Assembly: GCA_944989445.1 (NCBI GenBank)
Contig: CALYLW010000212.1
Span: 460,001 to 524,000 of the forward strand
Direction of reading: 5' to 3'
Length of the DNA stretch: 64,000 bases
Source of the DNA: Ampullaceana balthica
Taxonomy: Eukaryota; Mollusca; Gastropoda; Lymnaeidae
In this document: piece by piece, positions 27,001-31,830 of the stretch
Position numbering within the stretch: the stretch's first letter is position 1
Layout: each line of letters starts with the position of its first letter
Translations under genes and position numbers: made by a program
The notes under the pieces: generated by a model
Databases searched by the model: none
What the model was told of the DNA's origin: nothing
The model's input: the letters and a program-made list of their open reading frames with translations, nothing else

Positions 27001-28888
27001 AACTTACATCTAAACTTTTATCTAAACTTACAACCAAACTTTCATCTAAACTTTCATCCAAACTTTCATCCAAACTTACATACAAACTTTCATCCAAACT
27101 TGCATGCAAACTTACATACACACTTTCATCTAAACTTACATCAAAACTTTTATTTGAACTTTCATCTTAACTTTCATTTAAACTTTCATCTAAACTTTCC
27201 TCTAAATTTTCAGCTTTGTTAGTTCATAAACACCATGACCACGGCGCGGCGGATTTCTTCCACTATTACCTGAAGACAGTCTTCATTGTGTTCTCAGTTT
27301 CCGTGCCGTTGTTCGCTGCCATGTATTGTATGTGTACAAAAAGAAGCATACCGGAAACTATCAATCCCAAACGTAATAAGTCACACACAAAACTAGATGG
27401 TAAATTCAACTGCTTTAAATCTTCCGATGCTTATTTATTTAATACGATATATGCTTAAAATATTTATTTTTGTGTTGTTCTTTAATTTAAATCATCAATT
27501 TAAAATGTTTACTTTTCAGCCTAAATTTTTAACATCAATTTTAAATTATTCTTTAACGAGCAACCAAGCCCGTCCAAGGACGTTCCGCCACCGTTCGGTG
27601 GCATGTTGTAACTCCCCTTCAACAGCCGTCTCGACCGGCTTACATGTGCATCACGTCAAAAATACTATTCATTATAGTTAAAATAAATAACTCCTAAAAA
27701 CATAGCTTTTGACTATAAATCCATACGCGCATAACTCAAAATAAAGTCTTGGAAGAAATACTGCACCAAAAATAACTCTTTTTGAACGTCTGCGTAAACT
27801 TGATATGATTGGCTGTAAGAGTCATGTGTGTTTGAGAGACCAATCGCTATAGATGACGGGACAGAAATTAGCCTTTTATTATATACTTGTAACAAAGCCC
27901 GCCCAAGGACGGGAATAAGTGTAGGGTGACCTGTGTTGTTCATAGACGCTATGTTTTGGTAGTTGTTATGCTGATGCGTTTGCAGGACATTGTCGTCGCA
28001 CGGCAAGGGATGTGGACAACAACAACAACAAAAACAGCAAAAAGAACAAAAACAACAACAGCAACAAAAACAGCAACAACAACAACAAAAACAACAGAAA
28101 CAAAAACAAAAACAACAACAGCAAAACAACAACAACAAAACAACAACAAAACAACAACAGCAACAACAACAAAACAAAAACAACAAAACAACAACTACAA
28201 CCACAACAGCAACAGCAACGGGCAACAACAACAAAGCAACAACAAAAAAAAACAACAAAAAACAACAACAACAAAACAACAACAACAATAACAGCAACAA
28301 AAAACAAACAACACTTAAAACTCTTGCCACTACCCCACAGGACCATCAAGGAAAAAGCAGAATTGTCATTGGAATAAGCGGCAGGCATTACTTCGAGATG
28401 GGAACAACATAATAAATTATGACAAAAAAACTGCACCAAAAATAACTGGTTTTGAACCTCCGCGTAATATGTATATTTTACATATCTCCGCTAGTGATTG
28501 ACTGTAGGCGTCATATTTGTTTGAGGGACCAATCGCTATAGATGACGGGACAGAAAGGACAGAGACTTGCCTTTTATTATATAGGATGAAATTAAAACAA
28601 AAGCATATTTGACAAAGAGGAGAAATGAAAAGAATTTTTGTTTTCGTTCATAAATTGATTAGTGTACTTCAAATCTAGCGTCCATTAAAAAAATTAATAT
28701 TTGTATTAACTTAATAATAATTTGTACGTGTTTACCATGCAGATGAAGACGGCTCAATCACTCCATTGTCGTCATCCGAGTCATTTGTTAGCGTGGTCTC
28801 CACAGAACTTCCTTTCCAAGGACCACTGGTCATATCCTCTTCAAAGAAATCCATCTCCGATATTTCCATGAGCTCTGAGCAATATTAA
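3271..28888 (+). CDS. Gene 1: multidomain receptor (IgGFc-N-like, EGF, FTP lectin-like x4, TM), 5' partial
   Basis: Predicted type I membrane protein, 961 codons visible in 19 exons: 3271-3452, 5370-5530, 6577-6745, 7169-7199, 7380-7499, 9118-9264, 10185-10382, 10850-11050, 14604-14801, 16625-16756, 17435-17464, 18413-18523, 19773-19922, 20686-20883, 22170-22370, 24091-24285, 24980-25111, 27214-27399, 28743-28888. Phases join without a stop. Order: IgGFc-binding-N-like region, EGF, FTP-like A and B, EGF, linker, EGF, FTP-like A and B, EGF, transmembrane helix, Ser-rich tail. The first exon begins in phase 1, so the start and signal peptide lie upstream. FTP/F5-8C folds usually bind sugars or lipids and EGF modules act as spacers, so a surface recognition role is inferred; ligand unknown. 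It shares its two-unit plan with gene 2 downstream. AATAAA lies at 28914. Exon borders are by eye; the gene is well supported, single junctions less so. Confidence 0.8.
4295..4762 (+). repeat. Family R repeat, diverged plus copy, with hAT remnant after it
   Basis: AATTTAATTACGGTACATG, GCAAAATTTCAGCTCGCTAG and GTTAATATAAAGGATTTAAA. Upstream, TTCAATATAATGCGCACCG words repeat three times. After it, 4828-4875 holds a hAT-like end (GCATGCGGCTCGCGAGCCG). Confidence 0.65.
5370..5530 (+). CDS. Gene 1 exon b: IgGFc-binding-N-like region, part 2
   Basis: Acceptor ATTGTCTTAAG, donor GTAAGA; phase 0 in, phase 2 out, joining both neighbours. It contains VISDKPIMVCVEG, like the 'I.S.KPV.VFSG' strand of IgGFc-N domains, and MVAPNTLFQSQYYF, like the 'PP...WG..Y' segment. 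The open frame on the minus strand here is a shadow. Confidence 0.65.
6577..6745 (+). CDS. Gene 1 exon c: IgGFc-binding-N-like region, part 3
   Basis: Acceptor CACGAACTGCAG, donor GTAAAT; phase 2 in, phase 0 out. Encodes CTGWKNVSGDNSW and a closing FGCYILVLGHQVMALSPAGY, resembling the end of IgGFc-N domains (FGCY...L followed by PAG). Confidence 0.65.
7169..7199 (+). CDS. Gene 1 exon d: 31-bp micro-exon
   Basis: Acceptor CATTTGAACAG, donor GTATTA. Ten codons (ETVSGKCSND) plus one base. It is needed to change phase from 0 (exon c) to 1 (EGF exon at 7380), which supports it despite its size. Probably a linker. Confidence 0.5.
7380..7499 (+). CDS. Gene 1 exon e: EGF-like module, start of unit 1
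   Basis: Acceptor AATCTCTTAG, donor GTAAGT, phase 1-1. Cysteine pattern CHC-x4-C-x5-C-x5-C-x7-C ending GWFGRACQY, an EGF/laminin-type half. The 'GWFG..CQY' ending recurs in gene 2 unit 1 (32891). Confidence 0.8.
8609..8817. mobile_element. hAT-like MITE 1
   Basis: Termini CAACGGTGGCCAAAC and (reverse complement of right end) CATGGGTTGCCAG, flanked by 8-bp target duplications CTCTAGAC (8601-8608) and ATCTAGAC (8818-8825), 7 of 8 matching. The inner sequence GGCTCGTGAGCCGCATG is typical of short hAT derivatives. Lies in the intron before the first FTP-like exon. Confidence 0.7.
8833..9043. mobile_element. hAT-like MITE 2, beside MITE 1
   Basis: Starts CAGTGATGGTGAAG and ends GTTGCCACCACTG. 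Flanks CTCTCGAC (8825-8832) and CTCTAGAC (9044-9051) match 7 of 8. This is a second hAT insertion into the same or a duplicated target, one base overlapping the target duplication of MITE 1. Confidence 0.7.
9118..9264 (+). CDS. Gene 1 unit 1: FTP-like domain A, first half
   Basis: Acceptor CTATTCCGCAG, donor GTACTA, phase 1-1. It starts DIAALANNS and contains SDNNVETCY followed by a strand ending FGRIVFEQI. The pattern D-[IL]-A...-DN[ND]..TC...FTW.R recurs at 19773, 33641 and 53275 and is the first half of a fucolectin/F5-8C-type jelly roll. Confidence 0.8.
9297..9403. repeat. Three 40-bp tandem units just inside an intron
   Basis: Three near-identical 40-bp units (TGGATCAATGTTGAAGGCGT and relatives, then GAGAATGTGTTAA) begin about 30 bases after the donor at 9265. 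Confidence 0.85.
9404..10184. other. Intron of gene 1, no feature seen
   Basis: AT-rich intronic DNA between the two halves of unit 1 domain A. Short open frames such as 9907-10089 are AT-rich and unsupported. Confidence 0.5.
10185..10382 (+). CDS. Gene 1 unit 1: FTP-like domain A, second half
   Basis: Donor GTAAGT, phase 1-1. A closer acceptor at 10161 gives a stop in frame, so the acceptor TTCACCCTCAG at 10184 was chosen; it restores phase and homology. Contains LTFYGQ, the IDLFC strand, and ends VCSFHINGG, matching the LCSVYVNGG / LCAVYIDGG ends of the paralogous exons. Confidence 0.75.
10383..10700. repeat. Degenerate tandem repeat after a donor
   Basis: The start of this intron shows diverged units of roughly 75-85 bases with the shared words CATACACTGCTTTATC, GTGCCAT(A/G)CAGT and AATAGACGC. 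Old and irregular. Confidence 0.5.
10850..11050 (+). CDS. Gene 1 unit 1: FTP-like domain B, first half (GC donor)
   Basis: Acceptor CCCACTTAAAG, phase 1-1. Encodes LDIAAGSSVTLYNA, a cysteine near the middle and ends FRVNIYTG. Paralogous exons end VIIYTG and MINIYAG at the same point, where they splice with GT; here the base after ACAG is GCAAAC, so the intron is a candidate GC-AG intron. The canonical FTP motif C-SHT is absent. Confidence 0.75.
11296..12515. repeat. Complex of inverted and direct repeats with tRNA-like parts
   Basis: A motif around GCATACGCCGCAGA followed by TGCTCATAGATAGTGCAAG occurs forward at 11317 and 12054 and inverted near 11780-11825, with a decayed inverted form at 12480-12515. 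Two related blocks (11840-11960, 12360-12480) each hold an A-rich stretch followed by a tRNA-like piece. Probably two copies of a non-autonomous element. Confidence 0.55.
11887..11952 (-). pseudogene. tRNA-Val-like pseudogene
   Basis: On the minus strand it reads TAGTGTACTGGTTATCACG (a good D-arm/A-box of tRNA-Val), an anticodon loop CCTCATG, then TCCTGGGTTCAAGCCC (B box and T arm). The acceptor stem does not pair well and the anticodon would be CAT, not CAC/AAC. It is therefore a decayed tRNA-derived sequence, perhaps a SINE head. Confidence 0.55.
12541..13060 (-). pseudogene. Possible hAT transposase (ZMYM/TTF-type) fragment
   Basis: The minus-strand frame 12541-12891 contains RPGRWPDHLQDRDRQCIVLC, like the 'DP.LWP......R..LV' motif just before the TTF zinc finger of ZMYM-like hAT transposases; a second frame at 12795-13004 overlaps. 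No intact domain or long frame. Recognised by one motif only. Confidence 0.4.
13483..14165 (-). mobile_element. Penelope-like element fragment with GIY-YIG endonuclease
   Basis: The minus-strand frame 13716-14180 carries CKTCPF, NVVYTIVCKRCPLKYIGETG, a downstream HF..RDH, and LENRLIHEYGT. These are the zinc-finger-like cysteines, the VVY/YIG motif and the later Glu of GIY-YIG nucleases at the C terminus of Penelope-like retroelements. The reverse transcriptase is missing (5' truncated). The stretch 13483-13700 is the probable 3' tail. It sits inside an intron of gene 1, opposite in strand. Confidence 0.85.
14318..14440. repeat. Partial copy of the 22530 fold-back MITE
   Basis: CCACGTTTTTATAAGCG, a short body and ATATGACTAAAAACGTTG match one arm of the palindromic element at 22530-22910. 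Confidence 0.65.
14604..14801 (+). CDS. Gene 1 unit 1: FTP-like domain B, second half
   Basis: Acceptor TTTGCTTCCAG, donor GTAACT, phase 1-1. Begins DATKTQNYFLKL and ends LAMCKFEIIGG, aligned with LTLCEVEAYGG of gene 2, a hallmark end of FTP/F5-8C domains (LCEVEVYG). Confidence 0.85.
15198..16260. mobile_element. 1.06-kb palindromic fold-back element
   Basis: Outer ends ACTAGGTT and AACCTAGT. Each arm holds two tandem sub-arms with GGGCGCC words, TTTTCAAAAGCCCAACTAAC and a stretch around TACTTTGTTTACATTTC, mirrored on the other side. No transposase frame. A fold-back type DNA element in an intron of gene 1. Confidence 0.75.
16625..16756 (+). CDS. Gene 1: EGF-like module, end of unit 1
   Basis: Acceptor TCTCAACTGCAG, donor GTAAGT, phase 1-1. 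Eight cysteines: DCRQPYTGLDCTEKC, then ACYTPACSPDGLCYECPLG and a final GMFC. MEGF/laminin-like EGF. The DC-x2-PY-x-G start recurs at 24980 and 58966. Confidence 0.9.
17435..17464 (+). CDS. Gene 1: 30-bp linker micro-exon
   Basis: Acceptor CTTAATTTTGCAG, donor GTATCT, phase 1-1. Encodes a Ser/Thr/Asp-rich linker (TSEDTSSYDT) between units. It can be skipped without changing frame. Gene 2 has four EGF exons at this place. Confidence 0.5.
17725..18330 (-). repeat. Family R dispersed repeat, minus copy
   Basis: Inverted copy of the repeat seen best at 37765-38700: AACTTTCAAATCTTGTCGTC, CAAAAGTCAAAAGGGACCCA, TGCATTGTATCAAAATTGCA, and GGATTTATAGTG at the far end. Its last part is locally duplicated (TCCACTTGTGTAGAGAGAAG twice, 18217 and 18271). 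Confidence 0.7.
18413..18523 (+). CDS. Gene 1: EGF-like module, start of unit 2
   Basis: Donor GTAATT, phase 1-1. Cysteines SCNCQHNMC, GHC, YKC and PGWFATDCLY. The GWFA-x-[ND]-CLY end is shared with the gene 2 unit-2 EGF at 51683 and differs from GWFG..CQY of the unit-1 EGFs. The acceptor TTTTTCAAAAAAG is weak. Confidence 0.75.
18521..18658. repeat. 64-bp tandem duplication including the donor site
   Basis: The unit starts at the exon end: ACAGTAATTGAAGCGATG at 18521 is repeated as ACAGTAATTGAAACGATG at 18585, each followed by CATGCATT(G/A)CACAATCTAACG. A third unit begins at 18651 and is broken by the LINE fragment; it resumes at 19128. Confidence 0.9.
18659..19127 (+). mobile_element. LINE 3'-end fragment with target duplication
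   Basis: Flanked by AGTAATTG (18651-18658 and 19128-19135). It codes with a frameshift for a LINE C terminus: LGLKLWLKAC, LRKCGLTLSNKQ, then CHLCGMAEEAVAHLLIEC, the CC-HC finger after the RNase H or RT part of Jockey/CR1-like elements. 5' truncated. Confidence 0.7.
19200..19772. other. Intron of gene 1, no feature seen
   Basis: AT-rich intron upstream of unit 2 domain A. Nothing recognisable. Confidence 0.5.
19773..19922 (+). CDS. Gene 1 unit 2: FTP-like domain A, first half
   Basis: Acceptor CTTTTTCCAG, donor GTAGGT, phase 1-1. RDLATEAKFSVPLVNDNDDY, then TCY, then ITFTWIRLIYS. One of the clearest copies of the A-domain pattern. Confidence 0.9.
20270..20380. repeat. Dispersed repeat with AATAAT and GAGCGCTT words
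   Basis: AATAATAATAAAATATA, CAGTACACCAGCCATCAGC, GCTCAGAGCGCTTGACATAA. A related copy lies at 45102-45230 in gene 2. Confidence 0.65.
20686..20883 (+). CDS. Gene 1 unit 2: FTP-like domain A, second half
   Basis: Acceptor GAAACTTTTAG, donor GTAGAG, phase 1-1. EGPFHIYLTFQVLKDGF, a DVFC strand and LCAVYIDGG end, matching the equivalent exons. Confidence 0.88.
21160..21310. repeat. Dispersed repeat (copies also near 5039 and 45905)
   Basis: CATTGCGTCCTACGCATAAC, TTTGCGTCTAGTCCTGCAT. The copy at 45905-46120 shares TTTGTGTCTAGTCCTGCAT, and the 5039-5165 copy shares the downstream part. Identity unknown. Confidence 0.5.
21856..21947. repeat. (GA)n microsatellite
   Basis: About 90 bases of GA dinucleotides with one slip. 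The Ser/Leu open frame on the minus strand is a shadow. Confidence 0.95.
22170..22370 (+). CDS. Gene 1 unit 2: FTP-like domain B, first half
   Basis: Acceptor TTTATCAACAG, donor GTAATG, phase 1-1. GRNLAAIAELSF (canonical FTP start 'NLA'), LRDGSYSDSHC at the place of the NAVDG...C motif, and end VGMINIYAG. Confidence 0.88.
22530..22910. mobile_element. Palindromic fold-back MITE
   Basis: Near-perfect inverted arms of about 150 bases: left has TATAAGCGACTAAAAAGAAG, ATTGCGAAGGAAAAATC and TAATATGACTAAAAAAGTGG; right has CCACGTTTTTAGTCATATTA and the mirrored words up to ACTTATAAAAACGTGG. No coding potential. Confidence 0.85.
22985..23370 (+). repeat. Family R repeat, partial plus copy
   Basis: ACAAACATTTACAGACTG, AATTTAATAATGG, CGATCGATCTGAAATTTTGA and a decayed tail. 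The plus-strand open frame at 22906-23163 overlaps it and is not a gene. Confidence 0.6.
23971..24063. repeat. (CT)n(TA)n microsatellite near an acceptor
   Basis: About 25 bases of CT followed by about 70 of TA, ending 28 bases before the unit 2 domain B exon at 24091. It may influence the polypyrimidine tract or branch point. Confidence 0.95.
24091..24285 (+). CDS. Gene 1 unit 2: FTP-like domain B, second half
   Basis: Acceptor TTTTACTCACAG, donor GTAAAA, phase 1-1. VNSPGESCEFTVKYLDD, then VTAIEVRLIKG and RLCELEVFGG, the classic LCE.EV.G end of FTP/F5-8C domains. Confidence 0.9.
24980..25111 (+). CDS. Gene 1: EGF-like module, end of unit 2
   Basis: Acceptor TTCATTAACAG, donor GTAGAG, phase 1-1. 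DCPPPYHGTLCNKYC, CLNDVCNYEGACLEC and a final GLTC. Shares C-N-YEG with the last EGF of gene 2 (58966). Last ectodomain module before the membrane exon. Confidence 0.9.
25690..27215. repeat. 12-bp tandem array ending on the TM-exon acceptor
   Basis: About 125 units of AAACTTTCATCT with point variants, running straight into the acceptor of the next exon: the last unit reads AAATTTTCAGCT, where CAG is the splice site. Because 12 is a multiple of 3 it makes long false frames on both strands (HLNF, KLSS, DESL repeats). The frame in phase with the next exon meets a stop at about 26424, so intronic origin is favoured. Confidence 0.9.
27214..27399 (+). CDS. Gene 1: transmembrane exon
   Basis: Acceptor CTAAATTTTCAG, donor GTAAAT, phase 1-1. 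A His-rich juxtamembrane stretch (HKHHDHGAADFFHYYLK), a hydrophobic helix TVFIVFSVSVPLFAAMYCMC, then basic TKR and a polar start of the cytoplasmic tail. Type I orientation is implied by the preceding EGF modules and the positive residues after the helix. Confidence 0.85.
27560..27910. repeat. Dispersed repeat (Q), left copy
   Basis: CTGCACCAAAAATAACTC, GACCAATCGCTATAGATGAC and CCTTTTATTATATA, repeated in direct orientation at 28429-28585 and again at 37100-37280. Also contains GCCCGTCCAAGGACG. Confidence 0.7.
28011..28310. repeat. (CAA)n-type low-complexity tract
   Basis: 300 bases of AACAACAACAAAAACAGCAA-type sequence between two direct copies of repeat Q. The poly-Gln/Asn/Thr and Cys/Leu/Val frames are artefacts. 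Confidence 0.9.
28429..28585. repeat. Dispersed repeat (Q), right copy
   Basis: CTGCACCAAAAATAACTGG, GACCAATCGCTATAGATGAC, GCCTTTTATTATATAGG. Direct duplicate of 27755-27890. Confidence 0.7.
28743..28888 (+). CDS. Gene 1: last coding exon, cytoplasmic tail
   Basis: Acceptor TTTACCATGCAG, phase 1 in. Acidic then Ser-rich tail (DEDGSITPLSSS, SSSKKSISDISMSSEQY) and TAA stop at 28886. No kinase, phosphatase, TIR or ITAM motif is visible; only possible phosphorylation sites. Confidence 0.75.
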
Positions 28889-28913
28889 GTTTTGGCCTTG
28901 GGGGCGTTACAGG

Positions 28914-28919
28914 AAATAA
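28914..28919 (+). terminator. Candidate poly(A) signal of gene 1
   Basis: AATAAA 26 bases after the stop codon. Close for a 3' UTR, but no better candidate nearby. Confidence 0.4.
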
Positions 28920-29159
28920 AAAAGGATATGTGTAGTCGTTAAGTTGTTAAGCTTTTCCTTCCAGCGATGTCCATATTTGCTGGCGGGTTCCGTTCTGTTA
29001 TTAATAATTATTGTGGGAAAACGGGGAAAGTCTCTATAAAAAATCGTCGTGTTAAAATTATTCGTTTTCATGAGGGGTCTCAAAATTAGTTGAAGTCCAC
29101 CCACGCACGACCACACCAGCCAAAACCCGATTGTAGTAAACAAACACAAAACACTTCAT

Positions 29160-29430
29160 ACATCTCATCTCATTACTAGTCTTATATTAACTTGCTTTGT
29201 AAGTTTAATCGGAACCGTCCCACTATTTGTTTATAATTTTTTCACGTGCCCAGTTCACGCGTTGACACCGACCATCACTGTTCACACCCACTACCGTCCC
29301 TGAGCCAAGTTTTAAAACCAGGGGATATAATTGTGTTTCAGTCTGTAAATGTCGCGTTGAAACATAATCACTACTTTTAGTTATGTCACATATATAAGGG
29401 ATTTATAGTCAAAAGGTAAGCTGGCTTTGC
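29160..29430 (-). repeat. Family R repeat, minus copy (partial)
   Basis: CACGTGCCCAGTTCACGCG, GTTTCAGTCTGTAAATG, CATATATAAGGGATTTATAG. Lies just beyond gene 1. Confidence 0.6.
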
Positions 29431-30316
29431 ACTTACTGTAAAATGCGTAGACTAAAAATTAGAAAATTAGTGCATTTTTAATATAAGACTAATTTTTAAA
29501 AAGTGTTTTAATGTTGATTATTTTACTACTCAACACCGTTGCTTTTTTTCCCCGAGAAACGCACCGGTGGGGCGTTCCGGCTCCTTTGTTCCAATGTCTG
29601 TATGTATGTATTACTACTTGGAATGCCAATTCACGTTGCGTTCCGATACCTTTTTTCATGCATTCGGGTACCATTTTTTAAAAGAAAAAAATCGCTGTTT
29701 AACACTAATAATTACTACAGCTGTGCTTGCTTGCTTAAAATAGATCTTACTTTAATAAGGGGTATATGTCTACAACATTAAAAATTAAATGTGATTTGTA
29801 TCAGTACAAGCTGTCTTGATTTGACGAATATTTTTTTTCATTTCTTTTTAAATTACTGGCGATCAACAAGAATCCACTTGATGGGCGCATACGTCACGTG
29901 GGTCATGTCCTTGAGACCAATGGTTTGCAACATATTTTTGTTTTAAGCGATGCCATTGTATTTATTTCTTTGATCCCCCTTTTCGATTAGAAATGTTAGT
30001 TAAGCTATTAAATAATAAATTGAAGTTTGTGTCTTTGTTATGGGTCATGTGACATACTACTCACTTGTCGGCTAGGATTTGAATAAATAAAACATTAACG
30101 TGTTAACTCACAATCTAATACTGTTGTTTATGGTTTATATGTGTATATACATGTTCATATGTAATATTATTTTGATAATATTTTGCATGTTTGAGTTTTG
30201 CCTGTTTGATGTTTATTTATTAATTTTAATATTAAAAGAAAATACATTTGTCTTTAAAGCTGCTATGACGAAAAACAAGTTTGTTTCTATTTCATTCTCA
30301 TAAAGTCACTTTAAAC
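29431..30316. other. Intergenic, no feature seen
   Basis: AT-rich DNA between genes 1 and 2. Short frames at 29489-29781 and 30100-30303 show no domain or splice context. Confidence 0.5.
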
Positions 30317-30491
30317 CAGTGTTTCTAAAATTGTGGGGTGCGAAGCTCTCTAAAGGGGGTCGCGAAATGGTGTACTTATTACAATTTTATAGACAAAAGA
30401 TACACTATAATGATACTATTTACAGTCATGTGGGGGTCGCGAAATGTTATCTTATTCCTAATGCGTGACAGAAAATAATTGAGCAACACTG
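30317..30491. mobile_element. hAT-like MITE 3
   Basis: Starts CAGTGTTTCTAAAATTGTGG and ends TTGAGCAACACTG, flanked by CTTTAAAC (30309-30316) and CTATAAAC (30492-30499), 7 of 8 identical. Contains the repeated word GGGGGTCGCGAAATG twice. Confidence 0.75.
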
Positions 30492-30593
30492 CTATAAACC
30501 ACTAAGTATAGCTACAATGTATATTTTTATAGTATGAAATAAAAAATGAGATTTCACCTTTGCAGTTTTGCATTTATTTATTTTTTTAGACTC

Positions 30594-30961
30594 CAGACCT
30601 TTGTTAACAGATGCCTCAGAAATATTCTCAAAATCAAATGGTTCGATAAGGTCGAAAACTCCATCTGTGGGAGAGGTGTGGACAAAGAACAGTAGAACAA
30701 CAAATCATGGAAAGAAAGTGGGGATGGATTGGACATACCCTCAGGAAAGATAACAGCAGGGCTAGGCAGGCCTTAGATTGGAATCCCCAGGGCAAACGAC
30801 AACGAAGAAGACCCAAGCGTACATGGAGACGGAGCATGTTGGACGAGGCTGGAAGGACTGGGAAGAGCTGGGAAGAACTGAAGCGACTGGCAAGGGACCG
30901 TGTAGAGTGGCGAGCGTTGAAAGAGGCCCTATGTTCGACAAGGAACTTAAAGGACAAATGA
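30594..30961 (+). mobile_element. LINE (RTE/Jockey-like) 3'-end fragment
   Basis: The frame 30707-30961 encodes ERKWGWIGHTLRKDNSRA, ALDWNPQGKRQRRRPKRTW, then ARDRVEWRALKEALC, the familiar C terminus of endonuclease/reverse transcriptase retroelements in animals. 5' truncated; a frame break separates 30594-30706. Confidence 0.85.
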
Positions 30962-31781
30962 TGATGAGTTTGCATTTATAAAAAAAAATAAAAAAATTAG
31001 CATGTTTGTATCAAAATATAAAATGACTGTTGAAAAAGAAAATTATTTAAAAAAACTAGGCATAGATATTTATGTCGACTAAGACAATAACTGTAATATA
31101 TAATATATATATTTAAACTGTTAATATATGAATATATTGATAAAAACTGATCAATGAAATATTGTAAATTTAACTCGGGTCTTTCATGATAAATATTCAA
31201 ATTTGAGTGATTTCGAAATGTCGAACAACAAATAATTTGAAATATTGTGAATTATATTGTCTCATCTTCTGTCATGATATTTAAAAAAAATTATTGTTCA
31301 TATTTATATGAGATGTGAAAATAAAGTATTCCTAAAATTAAGTTGATAAATTGACTTTAATTTTATTTTTTATTATTGACTTTTATTTATTCAACTTGTT
31401 TGTTTTCATATTTTCTTCGGTTATTATTTATATATTTTTAAAATTTTTTAAAGTTAATGTCCTTCTGCACAATAAATTTTTTAAAAAAGAGGGAAAAAAC
31501 AACAAGAAGAACACATAACCACTAATTCGTATGACTTTTTCTGCACCAGATGGCATTCCTAATGGAAGGAAATGATACTAGTGCAGGAAGTAAAAGATAT
31601 ATTTTCCATCTACAAATAATCGTGAGATCCGCAATCTCATCATTTAATTGTAAAGCTATTTTGTTTACTTTGGCTTTGACAGCAACGTTAGCCCTGACTG
31701 TTTAAATTTCTGTATTAGTAACTTAAGTTTATAACTTATTTTATAAAGACTGGTAATATATACTTTCTAATTTTCTTTGCC
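30962..31781. other. AT-rich 5' flank of gene 2
   Basis: Very AT-rich; no confident TATA/initiator could be chosen. A 53-codon ATG frame near 31550 was considered and rejected. Confidence 0.4.
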
Positions 31782-31830
31782 ATGTTAAGGACATTACTTA
31801 TTACTGCCATTGAAATCATGCACGTACATG
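31782..31830 (+). CDS. Gene 2 exon 1: candidate signal peptide
   Basis: ATG in TTTGCCATGT, 16 codons reading MLRTLLITAIEIMHVH, then donor GTAGGT leaving phase 1, which is the phase the next exon needs. A short basic start and the hydrophobic core LLITAIEIM fit a signal peptide. Chosen by phase, donor and hydrophobicity only; the true start could be elsewhere. Confidence 0.4.

Noticed and set aside
25561..27222. 553-codon plus-strand frame of HLNF-type repeats and the matching KLSS and minus-strand DESL frames
   Set aside because: All come from a 12-bp repeat, which is open in several phases at once. The frame in phase with the following membrane exon is interrupted near 26424, and the array ends on a splice acceptor.
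27713..28439. Poly-Gln/Asn/Thr and Cys/Val/Phe-rich frames
   Set aside because: Low-complexity CAA-type tract open in all phases; repeats on both sides.
31550..31710. 53-codon ATG frame ending in a hydrophobic stretch, as alternative first exon of gene 2
   Set aside because: It ends in a stop with no donor in phase, so it cannot feed the EGF exon. The ATG at 31782 has a donor in the right phase.
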